Source of the DNA: Limnohabitans sp.
Lineage (GTDB): Bacteria > Pseudomonadota > Gammaproteobacteria > Burkholderiales > Burkholderiaceae_C
Direction of reading: 5' to 3'
Assembly (NCBI RefSeq): GCF_030158565.1
Contig: NZ_JAOASQ010000057.1
Location: forward strand, 55,143 to 119,142
Length of the DNA: 64,000 bases
The notes under the pieces are model-generated. The model was not told where the DNA came from, ran no database searches, and was given only the letters and a program-made list of their open reading frames with translations. The position numbers and the translations under genes were made by a program. Positions 23,399-32,745 of this stretch are shown here, piece by piece; the first letter of the stretch is position 1, and each line of letters starts with the position of its first letter.

Positions 23399-23670
23399 GA
23401 GACCTCCAGGTGGATGACAAAGGAATGCAAATCGCATCCATTGCTGCACCGCAACAAACATGCCAAGGTCTCAGACCATTCATTGCACCGTGAAAGGTCT
23501 TTTTCGGCAAATTGCGCACACCGAAAGTGCGCAAAAAACCAAAATTACGGAAATCAAGTGTGCTTCATCAAAAACTTGGGGCATTCCCGTTGGAGTCATT
23601 CAACAGAACAAATGCCCCGCAACAAGGCACGCCAACCTGCCCCAGGCACTTGATAGGACTCAGAAAAAGA

Positions 23671-23700
23671 AATAGGCGCCGCATGGGCGCCTATTCAAAA
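23671..23700 (-). terminator. Probable rho-independent terminator of the 23.7-24.0 kb gene
   Basis: Minus strand AATAGGCGCCCATGCGGCGCCTATTTCTTTTTC. Confidence 0.65.
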
Positions 23701-23731
23701 TACCCCACCGAGTGGTGAGGGTCTTCCCCGA

Positions 23732-24040
23732 TCAAGCCATACGGCGACGCAAAGAAGGAAATGGCAAAGCTTTGACCTTGTTGGAGCTCACCAAGCGGGG
23801 GGCCTGAGGCGCTGCGCGGAGCAAGTCCGCGACCAGCGCGTCCGCATTGGCGTGTGCGCCTGTTCGGTTGGATTCAAACGCCAAACGGGTTTGCTGGGCC
23901 ACTTGGGCCACAAAATTTTGAGGGTAATCCCGAACATTGAAACCTCGCAGGGCCATCACTTTCATGAAGGCGTTGGCCGCCTCTTCAACGGCACACTGGT
24001 ATTCTTTGGATGCATCTGGAGTCATGTCGACCTCGTTCAT
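23732..24040 (-). CDS. Hypothetical protein
   Basis: 102-aa ORF followed by a terminator; no recognised domain. Confidence 0.6.
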   Translation of the reverse strand: MNEVDMTPDASKEYQCAVEEAANAFMKVMALRGFNVRDYPQNFVAQVAQQTRLAFESNRTGAHANADALVADLLRAAPQAPRLVSSNKVKALPFPSLRRRMA

Positions 24041-24099
24041 TGGATGAAGTTACTCACACATCCACAACGCAGCACAAGACCATTAGGAATACATCGATT

Positions 24100-25419
24100 T
24101 CAAGTTTTTTTGAAAATATTTTCCAAAACACCGTGCGCTGCCTGTTTTCCACTGGCCAGACAGGCCGTCAGCAAGTAACCGCCTGTGGGGGCCTCCCAGT
24201 CCAACATCTCCCCTGCGCAATAGACATGGGGACAATTTTGGAGCATTAAGTCTGCCGTCAGCCCTTCGAATGCCACGCCCCCTGCCGTGCTGATCGCTTC
24301 GTCCACAGGTCTAGCCGCCTTGAGTGGCACACGCAATCCTTTGATGTGACGGGACAGTTTTTCGGCTTGGCTCAAGTCCTCTGGAGGACAAAGCTCATGC
24401 AAAAGCCCCATCTTGACCCCATCCAGACCCAAACGGCTCTTGAGATGACTGGACAAACTGCGACTGCCGCGAGGCCATTTGACTGCAGACAACACCTGAT
24501 CGATAGACTTGTCCGGCAGCAAGTCCATCACCAGCTCGGCCTGGCCGTGGGCTTGGAGGTCATCTCGCAAGCCAGCGGATGCGGCATACACCAAACTGCC
24601 CTCGATGCCAGACTCGGTGACCACAAACTCGCCTTTGCGGGAAAGCCGGGCTGGCGCCTTGTCGTCACCCACCACCGGCACAAAAATCGCCACGGACTTC
24701 ATGGGGTGCCCGGCAAACCGGGTCCGGAAGTGATCACTCCAACCTGCGCCGCCCCGTCCAAGGACATCAAAGCCGCAATTGGCTGGCTTCAGGGCATTGA
24801 CGGCAACGCCTTGAGCACCCAACAAAGGCACCCAGGCGCCATCCGAGCCCAAGCGTGGCCAACTCGCACCGCCCAATGCCAACACAGTGGCACGGGCGCT
24901 CACGGCCAACATGGTCGATGTTGCAGAAGACTTGAAAAACAAGCGATCGCCCTGCCAACCCAGCCACCGATGGCGCATATGAAACTGGACGGGCACGCCC
25001 GAGGCCGGATGCCGCAACCTGTGCAGCCAGGCCCGCAGCAGCGGTGCAGCTTTCATCTCAGTCGGGAAAATACGGCCAGATGTCCCCACAAAAGTCTCTA
25101 CGCCCAAGTCATGGGCCCAGTCCCTGACCCCTTGCGCATCCATCACATCCAGCCAGCGCCCGACTTCGCAGACCTTATCGCCGTAGCGCTGACGAAATGA
25201 AGCCGCATCTTCAGAATGGGTCAGATTCAAGCCGCCCCGCCCCGCCAGCAGAAACTTGCGTCCCACCGAAGGCATGGCATCAAACAGATGCACGCGCACC
25301 CCGGCCTGAGACAAGACATCGGCGGCCATCAGGCCCGCAGGCCCGCCTCCGACGATGGCGACATCCACAACAAGATCGGATGATGGGGTGGCTGGGGGAG
25401 TTGGGGTGATCAAAGACAT
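24100..25419 (-). CDS. TIGR03862/HI0933-like NAD(P)/FAD-dependent oxidoreductase
   Basis: DVAIVGGGPAGLMAADVLSQAGVRVHLFDAMPSVGRKFLLAGRGGLNLTHSE; C-terminal YCAGEMLDWEAPTGGYLLTACLASG. Confidence 0.92.
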   Translation of the reverse strand: MSLITPTPPATPSSDLVVDVAIVGGGPAGLMAADVLSQAGVRVHLFDAMPSVGRKFLLAGRGGLNLTHSEDAASFRQRYGDKVCEVGRWLDVMDAQGVRDWAHDLGVETFVGTSGRIFPTEMKAAPLLRAWLHRLRHPASGVPVQFHMRHRWLGWQGDRLFFKSSATSTMLAVSARATVLALGGASWPRLGSDGAWVPLLGAQGVAVNALKPANCGFDVLGRGGAGWSDHFRTRFAGHPMKSVAIFVPVVGDDKAPARLSRKGEFVVTESGIEGSLVYAASAGLRDDLQAHGQAELVMDLLPDKSIDQVLSAVKWPRGSRSLSSHLKSRLGLDGVKMGLLHELCPPEDLSQAEKLSRHIKGLRVPLKAARPVDEAISTAGGVAFEGLTADLMLQNCPHVYCAGEMLDWEAPTGGYLLTACLASGKQAAHGVLENIFKKT

Positions 25420-25523
25420 CAAAACAAAGGGTGGCAACACACGCGTGACAGATGCGTATGTCTGGATTCTGTCAAAATAGCTGTAACTTTAGCCGCATCT
25501 TCAATGTTCACAAGGAAAAGGCC

Positions 25524-25856
25524 ATGGCCAGCGATTTGATCAAACACATCACCGACACCAGTTTTGACGCCGACGTCCTCCAGTCGAGCCAACCGGTGGT
25601 TGTCGACTTCTGGGCCGAATGGTGCGGCCCCTGCAAAATGATCGCCCCGATCTTGGACGAAGTGGCTGGTGCCTACGAAGGCAAACTGCAAGTGGCCAAA
25701 ATGAACGTGGACGAGAACCGCGACATCCCAGCCAAGTTCGGCATCCGTGGCATTCCCACCTTGATGATTTTCAAGGACGGTCAACTGGCAGCCACCAAAG
25801 TCGGCGCCATGAGCAAATCTCAATTGACAGCCTTCATCGACCAGCAATTGGCCTGA
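25524..25856 (+). CDS. trxA: Thioredoxin
   Basis: [24 protein letters not shown]. Confidence 0.97.
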   Translation: MASDLIKHITDTSFDADVLQSSQPVVVDFWAEWCGPCKMIAPILDEVAGAYEGKLQVAKMNVDENRDIPAKFGIRGIPTLMIFKDGQLAATKVGAMSKSQLTAFIDQQLA

Positions 25857-25894
25857 TGGCGCATAGCGGCGGCATGAACCGCAGGCCAACAGAT

Positions 25895-25928
25895 AAAACC
25901 GGGACATTCGTACCCGGTTTTTCTTTTT
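25895..25928 (+). terminator. Rho-independent terminator downstream of trxA
   Basis: AAAACCGGGACATTCGTACCCGGTTTTTCTTTTT. Confidence 0.8.
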
Positions 25929-26102
25929 CTGGCCTTGCAAAAAACCTGTCATAATTTCCAGCAAGGCATCCCCAACAGGGAAATTCGCCTTACTCACCGG
26001 TCGATCCTGCCCCTGACCTCGGGCGACGCCCGGTTCTGAACACCTCCACTCGGTTCACTGATGACGATCCACAACGGGTCGTTGATATACAGGCCAACTC
26101 CC

Positions 26103-27365
26103 ATGCATTTGAACGAACTCAAGGCACTTCATGTGTCCGAACTCCTGAAGCAAGCCGACACGCTCGAAATCGAGAACACCGGCCGCATGCGCAAACAGGA
26201 GCTGATGTTTGCCATCATCAAAAAGCGCGCCAAAGCGGGCGAACAGGTCTTTGCCGATGGCGTGCTCGAAATCTTGCCGGACGGTTTCGGCTTTTTGCGC
26301 AGCCCAGACTCCAGCTACACGGCCAGCACCGACGACATCTACATCAGCCCCAGCCAGGTGCGACGCTTTAACCTGCACACCGGCGACATGATCGAAGGTG
26401 AAGTGCGCATCCCCAAAGATGGCGAGCGCTACTTTGCCCTGACCAAGCTCGACAAGGTCAACGACGACCTGCCCGAGAACAACAAACACAAGGTCATGTT
26501 CGAAAACCTGACGCCCCTGTTCCCCAAAGAGCAGATGCGTCTGGAGCGTGACATCAAGGGCGAAGAAAACATCACCGCCCGCGTGATCGACATCATTGCC
26601 CCGCTCGGCCGTGGCCAGCGCGCCCTGATCGTGGCGCAGCCCAAGTCGGGCAAAACGGTGATGATGCAGCAGATCGCCCACGCCATCACCGCCAACTACC
26701 CCGATGTGCACCTGATGGTGTTGCTGGTCGACGAGCGCCCGGAAGAAGTGACCGAAATGCAGCGCAGCGTGCGCGGCGAAGTCATTTCGTCCACCTTTGA
26801 CGAGCCCGCTTCGCGCCACGTGCACGTGGCCGAGATGGTGATCGAGCGCGCCAAGCGCCTGGTCGAGCTGAAAAAAGACGTGGTGATCCTGCTGGACTCG
26901 ATCACCCGCCTGGCCCGCGCCTACAACAACGTGGTGCCTTCCTCGGGCAAAGTGCTGTCTGGCGGCGTGGACGCCAACGCCCTGCAGCGCCCCAAGCGTT
27001 TTTTTGGCGCGGCCCGCAATGTGGAAGAAGGCGGCAGCCTGACCATCATCGCCACCGCCTTGGTCGACACCGGCAGCCGCATGGACGAAGTGATCTTTGA
27101 AGAATTCAAGGGCACCGGCAACTGCGAAATTCACCTGGAGCGCCGCCTGTACGAAAAACGCGTGTTCCCGGCCATCAACTTGAACCGCAGCGGCACCCGA
27201 CGCGAAGAGTTGCTGCTCCAGCCCGAAGTGCTGCAAAAAACCCGCATCTTGCGTCAATTCATGTACAACATGGACGAAATCGAAGCAATGGAGATGGTCT
27301 TGAAGAGCATGAAAGCCACCAAGAACAACTCCGAGTTCTTCGACATGATGCGACGCGGCGGTTGA
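26103..27365 (+). CDS. rho: Transcription termination factor Rho
   Basis: [40 protein letters not shown]...[25 protein letters not shown]. Confidence 0.98.
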   Translation: MHLNELKALHVSELLKQADTLEIENTGRMRKQELMFAIIKKRAKAGEQVFADGVLEILPDGFGFLRSPDSSYTASTDDIYISPSQVRRFNLHTGDMIEGEVRIPKDGERYFALTKLDKVNDDLPENNKHKVMFENLTPLFPKEQMRLERDIKGEENITARVIDIIAPLGRGQRALIVAQPKSGKTVMMQQIAHAITANYPDVHLMVLLVDERPEEVTEMQRSVRGEVISSTFDEPASRHVHVAEMVIERAKRLVELKKDVVILLDSITRLARAYNNVVPSSGKVLSGGVDANALQRPKRFFGAARNVEEGGSLTIIATALVDTGSRMDEVIFEEFKGTGNCEIHLERRLYEKRVFPAINLNRSGTRREELLLQPEVLQKTRILRQFMYNMDEIEAMEMVLKSMKATKNNSEFFDMMRRGG

Positions 27366-27450
27366 TGCTCTATAATCGACAGGTTTTGCGGAAAGTGCAC
27401 TCAGATAGGCTGAAGTGTGGCTACCGTAGCGAAAATAAAAGGATTTCCCC

Positions 27451-27711
27451 ATGAAAGACGGCATTCACCCCAACTACCGTGAAATTTGCTTCCAGGACAT
27501 GTCCAATGGTTTCAAGTTCGTGACCCGCTCATGCGCTAACACCAAAGAAATGATCACCATGGAAGACGGTCGCGAGTTGCCTCTGTACAAGCTGGACACG
27601 ACCAGCGAGTCGCACCCCTTCTACACCGGCACACAAAAGTCGGTCGACAACATGGGCGGCCGTGTGGAGAAATTCCGCAACCGTTTCGGCAAGATTTCCA
27701 GCGGCAAATAA
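27451..27711 (+). CDS. rpmE2: 50S ribosomal protein L31, type B
   Basis: [31 protein letters not shown]...[27 protein letters not shown]; downstream of rho. Confidence 0.95.
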   Translation: MKDGIHPNYREICFQDMSNGFKFVTRSCANTKEMITMEDGRELPLYKLDTTSESHPFYTGTQKSVDNMGGRVEKFRNRFGKISSGK

Positions 27712-27816
27712 TCGGCTGGTCGCAATCCCCACAAGGGCAGTCCGGGCAACCGGCCTGCCCTTGTTGCATTGGGAAACCACTTTTCACAACCTCCAGACCT
27801 GCTATCTTCTGATTCT

Positions 27817-29526
27817 GTGAACCACCCTACCCCAGCCATCGTTGCTCAAAATGCTGTGCGCCGACTGCCGCGCCTGGCTTTGATTTTGCTTTGTGCAGCC
27901 TATGTGCTGCCTGGTTTTTGGGGACGTACGCCCTGGAAATCCAACGACATCGAATCGTTTGGCTACATGCTCCAACTGGCCCAACCCGCTTTGGGTGAAA
28001 TGGTCAGTTGGCTCAGACCCACCTTGCTGGGACAGGTGGACGACAACCTGAGTTTGCTGCCCTATTGGCTGGGTGCCGCCGCCATCCGTTGGGCACCCAC
28101 AGGCTGGGAAGATGTTTTTGCTCGCATACCGTTCATGGCCATGCTGGTGATCACATTGACCTCGACTTGGTATGCCGTTTATGCGCTGGCACGTCACCCT
28201 GCCGCACAGCCCATCGCCTTTGCTTTTGGCGGAGAAGCCAAGCCCAAAGACTACGCTTGCGCACTCGCTGACGGTGGTTTATTAGCCCTGTTGGCCTGCC
28301 TGGGGCTGGCACGTTTGTCGCACGAAACGACACCGGCGCTAACGCAGCTGTGTCTGTCCTCACTGCTTTTTTTCGGCCTCTCCACGTTACCGCGACACCG
28401 CATCCCAAGCGGCATAGCCATCGCCGGTGGCATGTTGGGACTGACACTGTCTGGGGCGCCCAGCTTGGCCTTGTGGCTGGGCGTTGGCGGTTCACTGATT
28501 CGCGCCGTCGCCCATCAAGATCCGACGCAACGCAAACTCAGCATGCTCGACTTGGGCACATTGGCATTGCTTTGTCTGCTGTGCATCACCACGGCGGGTG
28601 CGCTGGACCTTTGGCGCTGGCGCGTGGTCGCGCATCAGATGGTGGACGTCCATGTTCTCGCCAAACTGATCATGTGGTTCACTTGGCCTGCTTGGCCACT
28701 TGCGCTGTGGTCCCTGTGGCGCTGGCGCAATCAGCTTTCACAAGGCTGGCGCTACCCGCATTTGGGTTTGCCTATTTGGTTTGCGGCCGTCACCATTGGC
28801 GCCACATGGTTCACTGGCCTGTCCGATCGGGCCTTACTGGTTTCACTGCCTGCAGTGGCCACTTTGGCCGCATTTGCATTGCCCACCTTGCGTCGCAGTC
28901 TGAGCGCATTGATCGACTGGTTTACCCTCCTGTTTTTCAGCGTGTGTGCCCTGATCGTCTGGGTCGTCTGGATCTCCATCCAAACGGGTATACCAGCCCA
29001 GCCGGCCGTTAACGTCGCCCGACTGGTACCGGGCTTCACGCCGGAGTTTTCATGGCCCACCTTGGCGCTGGCACTGAGCGCCACAGTGGCATGGTTGGCT
29101 TTGGTCAAATGGCGCATTGGACATCACCGCACAGCCATCTGGAAAAGCATGGTTCTGCCCGCCAGTGGTGCTGTACTGTGCTGGCTGCTGGTCATGAGCC
29201 TGTGGTTGCCCATGCTTGATTTTTCGCGCAGCTATGCGCCGATGGTCAAAAAAGTCACCGACGTCACTGGCCCGATCGCCTGCCTGCAATATGCAGGGAT
29301 CACCAGGGCTCAAGGCACGGCTTTTCATTGGCATGCCAAAGTCAAACTTATGCCAGCCCAAGCCCCCCAATCGGAATGCCGCTGGCTGATCGTGGACAGT
29401 GCCAATCTGCCCTTGCTGTCAACCAAGCTTCAAATGCTTGGCTGGACACCAGCTGGCAAAGCACGCCGCGTCCAGAGCAAAGAAGAAGGCATGGTCATTT
29501 TTCGCCCAACACGGCCGCTGCCTTGA
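27817..29526 (+). CDS. Polytopic membrane protein, possibly GT39/ArnT-like glycosyltransferase
   Basis: Many hydrophobic segments; LPGFWGRTPWKSNDIESFGYMLQLA near the N-terminus resembles GT39-like membrane proteins; GTG start inferred. Confidence 0.7.
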   Translation: MNHPTPAIVAQNAVRRLPRLALILLCAAYVLPGFWGRTPWKSNDIESFGYMLQLAQPALGEMVSWLRPTLLGQVDDNLSLLPYWLGAAAIRWAPTGWEDVFARIPFMAMLVITLTSTWYAVYALARHPAAQPIAFAFGGEAKPKDYACALADGGLLALLACLGLARLSHETTPALTQLCLSSLLFFGLSTLPRHRIPSGIAIAGGMLGLTLSGAPSLALWLGVGGSLIRAVAHQDPTQRKLSMLDLGTLALLCLLCITTAGALDLWRWRVVAHQMVDVHVLAKLIMWFTWPAWPLALWSLWRWRNQLSQGWRYPHLGLPIWFAAVTIGATWFTGLSDRALLVSLPAVATLAAFALPTLRRSLSALIDWFTLLFFSVCALIVWVVWISIQTGIPAQPAVNVARLVPGFTPEFSWPTLALALSATVAWLALVKWRIGHHRTAIWKSMVLPASGAVLCWLLVMSLWLPMLDFSRSYAPMVKKVTDVTGPIACLQYAGITRAQGTAFHWHAKVKLMPAQAPQSECRWLIVDSANLPLLSTKLQMLGWTPAGKARRVQSKEEGMVIFRPTRPLP

Positions 29527-29529
29527 GCG

Positions 29530-30885
29530 ATGTCTGAGCTGGGCATCATCGCCCGTCACGCGGGCACAGTGCTCATCGGCCAATTGGCCGTCATGGCCTT
29601 TGGTGTGGCCGACACCTTGATCGCCGGCCGTTACAGCCCACAAGCCTTGGCAGTGCTCTCACTGGCCTCATCGATTTACATCAGCATTTATGTGGCGCTC
29701 AACGGCCTGCTTCAATCGGCGCTGCCGGTATGGGCTCAGTTGCGCGGCGCGGGCCGCTCGGTAGAGATTGGCCAATCCGTTCGCCAAGCACTCTATATTT
29801 GTGCGGGTGCAGCCCTCATCGGTTGCACTGGCTTGTGGTTTCCCGAACCTTGGTTGAGCTGGACCGACGTCCCCCCTGCACTTTGGCCCGATGTGCGCAA
29901 ATACCTTCGGGTACTGGCCATCGCGCTGGTGCCTTCCTTGCTGTTTCGCATGTACAGCACGCTCAACCAAAGCTTGGGCTACCCCCGGTTGGTGACTTTC
30001 TTGCAAGCAGGTGCCTTGCTGGTGAAAGTTCCTCTGTCCTGGGCTTTGACCTTCGGCATTGACCTGAGCCTCATCCAAACCGAGGGCATGGGAGTGGTGG
30101 GCTGTGCCTGGGCCACACTGGGCGTGAATACATTCATGTGCCTCACTGGCCTTTACTTGCTGCGCACGCAAGACATTTACCACCCGTACCAGTTGTGGAG
30201 AAAACTGGAGGCGCCACAGTGGCCTGCACTTTGGCGATTTCTGCAACTGGGTGTGCCCGCCGGCTTGTCCATCATGGTGGAAGTCACCTCATTCACTTTG
30301 ATGGCCCTGTTCATTGCTCGTCTGGGTGCCGTGTCTTCCGCCAGCCATCAAATTGCCGCAAATTTGGCTGCCGTGCTGTACATGGTGCCGCTGGCCCTGG
30401 GCATCGCCAGCAGCGCACGCACAGGCTTTTGGCTGGGCGCAGCGCAAGCACACAAGGCACGCCAAGCAGCGGGCCTGGGGATTGGACTGACCATACTGGC
30501 CGCACTCTTCGGTGCCGGCTTGCTGGGCACATTCCGGGCCGACATTGCACAAGCGTTCACCACCGATGCGGCCGTGGCACAGGCTGCAACTTTGTGGCTG
30601 GGCTGGGTCGCGCTTTACCACTTGGCAGACGCGGTACAGGCCGTGTGCGCTTTCTTGCTGCGTTGCTATGAGATCACCTTGGCGCCCTTGATCCTCTATG
30701 CCACATTGCTCTGGGGGCTTGGCCTGTATGGCGGTTACCGCCTCGCCTACCATGGCATCGGTCCTTGGGCACAGCGCCCCAGCGTGGACGCCTTCTGGAT
30801 GACCAGCACAGTGGCCTTGGCCATCGTGTCAGCCTTGTTTGCGGCGCTGGTTGGGCACGCTTCGCGCCCCAAGCACAAACCCTGA
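29530..30885 (+). CDS. MATE family efflux transporter
   Basis: HAGTVLIGQLAVMAFGVADTLIAGRYSPQALAVLSLASSIYISIYVALNGLLQSALPVWAQLRGAG. Confidence 0.92.
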   Translation: MSELGIIARHAGTVLIGQLAVMAFGVADTLIAGRYSPQALAVLSLASSIYISIYVALNGLLQSALPVWAQLRGAGRSVEIGQSVRQALYICAGAALIGCTGLWFPEPWLSWTDVPPALWPDVRKYLRVLAIALVPSLLFRMYSTLNQSLGYPRLVTFLQAGALLVKVPLSWALTFGIDLSLIQTEGMGVVGCAWATLGVNTFMCLTGLYLLRTQDIYHPYQLWRKLEAPQWPALWRFLQLGVPAGLSIMVEVTSFTLMALFIARLGAVSSASHQIAANLAAVLYMVPLALGIASSARTGFWLGAAQAHKARQAAGLGIGLTILAALFGAGLLGTFRADIAQAFTTDAAVAQAATLWLGWVALYHLADAVQAVCAFLLRCYEITLAPLILYATLLWGLGLYGGYRLAYHGIGPWAQRPSVDAFWMTSTVALAIVSALFAALVGHASRPKHKP

Positions 30886-30984
30886 AGCCAGCGCCTTGCA
30901 TCCCTGATCAGTCACGCAAGCAACCTCAACCTTTTGGAATTTGGGTTAAGGTCAATTCTTCACCAATAACTTTTCAAGTCCGCC

Positions 30985-31287
30985 ATGATCCTCGAAATCG
31001 CAGACATCCGCATCCAGCCAGGCCAGCAAGCCGCATTTCAAAAAGCCATCGAGCATGGTCTGAGCACGGTCGCCAGCCAAGCCAAGGGCTTTCGCGGCGC
31101 CAAAGTCAACCACGGCATTGAAAATCCCGAACGCTATGTGCTGCAAATTTTCTGGGACACGCTGGAAGACCACACCGTCGGTTTTCGTGAATCGGACTTG
31201 TTCACCCAATGGCGAGCGATCGTCGGCCCCTTCTTTGCAGCGCCACCGCAGGTCGAACATTTCAACCTGACTTTCCAGTCAACCTGA
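30985..31287 (+). CDS. Antibiotic biosynthesis monooxygenase (ABM) domain protein
   Basis: MILEIADIRIQPGQQAAFQKAIEHGLSTVASQAKGFRGAKV...PERYVLQIFWDTLEDH. Confidence 0.85.
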   Translation: MILEIADIRIQPGQQAAFQKAIEHGLSTVASQAKGFRGAKVNHGIENPERYVLQIFWDTLEDHTVGFRESDLFTQWRAIVGPFFAAPPQVEHFNLTFQST

Positions 31288-31306
31288 TCCAATAACCTGA
31301 TCGGCT

Positions 31307-31789
31307 TCACTGCGCTTCATGACCGGCCACCAAGCGGGTCAGTAAATCGACAAACTGCAATTGGTCGGCAGCGCTCAAGGGCGCCAAAATTTGCGTTTGG
31401 ACATCCGCCACCGCAGCCTGCATGTTGGCCAAGGCTTCCACGCCTTGCTGCGTGACAACCAGAAGTTTGCGCCGACGGTCCGTGGCATGGGGCTGTCTGC
31501 GCAACCAACCTTTGGACTCCAAACGGCCAATCACCGATCCCGAGGTGGCAGGATCAAAAGCAACACGTTTGGCCAAGGTGACCTGATCAATATCAGGTGT
31601 GTCTTGCAAGGCGTTCAAGATGGCAAATTGCACCGGCGTGATGTCGGCCTCGGCCAGGCGTTGCGCAAAAATACCTACCGCTATTTGCTGTGCACGCCGA
31701 ATCAGGTGCCCCGGTGCAGTGGCCACATCCAAACGCTTCGTCATGCTGTCAAGGCTTCCGTATTTTTTAGGGTTATTGCGGGGCGGCAT
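31307..31789 (-). CDS. MarR family transcriptional regulator
   Basis: QFAILNALQDTPDIDQVTLAKRVAFDPATSGSVIGRLESKGWLRRQPHATDRRRKLLVVTQQG. Confidence 0.93.
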   Translation of the reverse strand: MPPRNNPKKYGSLDSMTKRLDVATAPGHLIRRAQQIAVGIFAQRLAEADITPVQFAILNALQDTPDIDQVTLAKRVAFDPATSGSVIGRLESKGWLRRQPHATDRRRKLLVVTQQGVEALANMQAAVADVQTQILAPLSAADQLQFVDLLTRLVAGHEAQ

Positions 31790-31868
31790 TGCGATGCCCA
31801 GCCTCTATAGTAAGCCCACTTACGAACACATTTTCACGACGCCCTTCCTCCCTTCACAGAAAGTCACC

Positions 31869-32567
31869 ATGCGTTTTGTATTCGAACCCTCAGCACCAGT
31901 TTCTTTGCCGGTCACAGGCCAAGACGAGCGTTTCCCGGTACACCGTGTTTATTGCGTAGGACGAAACTACGAAGAACACGCCAAAGAAATGGGCTTCACA
32001 GGCCGTGAACCCCCCTTCTTTTTTCTCAAGCCCTCCGACAGCTTGGTGGTCGTGGATGCGGGACAAAGCGGCACCATGCCCTATCCCAGCCTCACCCATA
32101 ACCTGCACCACGAAATTGAACTCGTCGTGGCCATCGGTGTGGGCGGCAAAAACATCAAGGCAGCAGATGCCGAAAAGCACATCTACGGCTATGCCGTGGG
32201 CTTGGACATGACACGCCGCGATCTGCAAAACGACATGAAAAAACAAGGCCGACCTTGGTGCATCGGCAAAGCGTTTGACCAATCAGGCCCCATCGGCCCC
32301 ATCACCCCAAAAGACAGGGCTGGTGATGTGAACAACGCCGAGATCAGTCTGCAAGTCAATGGCGTCGACCGTCAACGCAGCAGCGTGGCCAAATTGATCT
32401 GGAACATTGCCGAAACCATCGAGCACCTCTCCGCTGCCTGGGAACTTCAAGCGGGCGACCTGATCTTCACGGGCACCCCCGAAGGTGTTGCAGCAGTCGT
32501 ACCAGGTGACCGACTGGTGGGCCAGGTGGCTGGACTGGGCAGCTTGAGCATTGTTGTTCAGCAATGA
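31869..32567 (+). CDS. Fumarylacetoacetate hydrolase family protein (possibly fumarylpyruvate hydrolase)
   Basis: YCVGRNYEEHAKEMG...PPFFFLKPSDSLV...HHEIELVVAIG...DLIFTGTPEGVAAVVPGD. Confidence 0.94.
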   Translation: MRFVFEPSAPVSLPVTGQDERFPVHRVYCVGRNYEEHAKEMGFTGREPPFFFLKPSDSLVVVDAGQSGTMPYPSLTHNLHHEIELVVAIGVGGKNIKAADAEKHIYGYAVGLDMTRRDLQNDMKKQGRPWCIGKAFDQSGPIGPITPKDRAGDVNNAEISLQVNGVDRQRSSVAKLIWNIAETIEHLSAAWELQAGDLIFTGTPEGVAAVVPGDRLVGQVAGLGSLSIVVQQ

Positions 32568-32745
32568 AAAAAAGTGCATGAAAATCCAAAATACCAGCAT
32601 TTACCCGCATAAATTCCGATTTGACTTGCAACATAATTCATGTCTAATTCATTCCGATCCCATGGCATTGGGTAAACACCAATTAACCGACCGCTTGGTT
32701 GGTTTTAAGATCCATCGCAAGACAAACCCCTTAGGAGCTCTCTGA

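Noticed and set aside
26055-27464. 469-aa His-rich ORF antisense to rho
   Set aside because: Codon-bias shadow of rho; no independent support.
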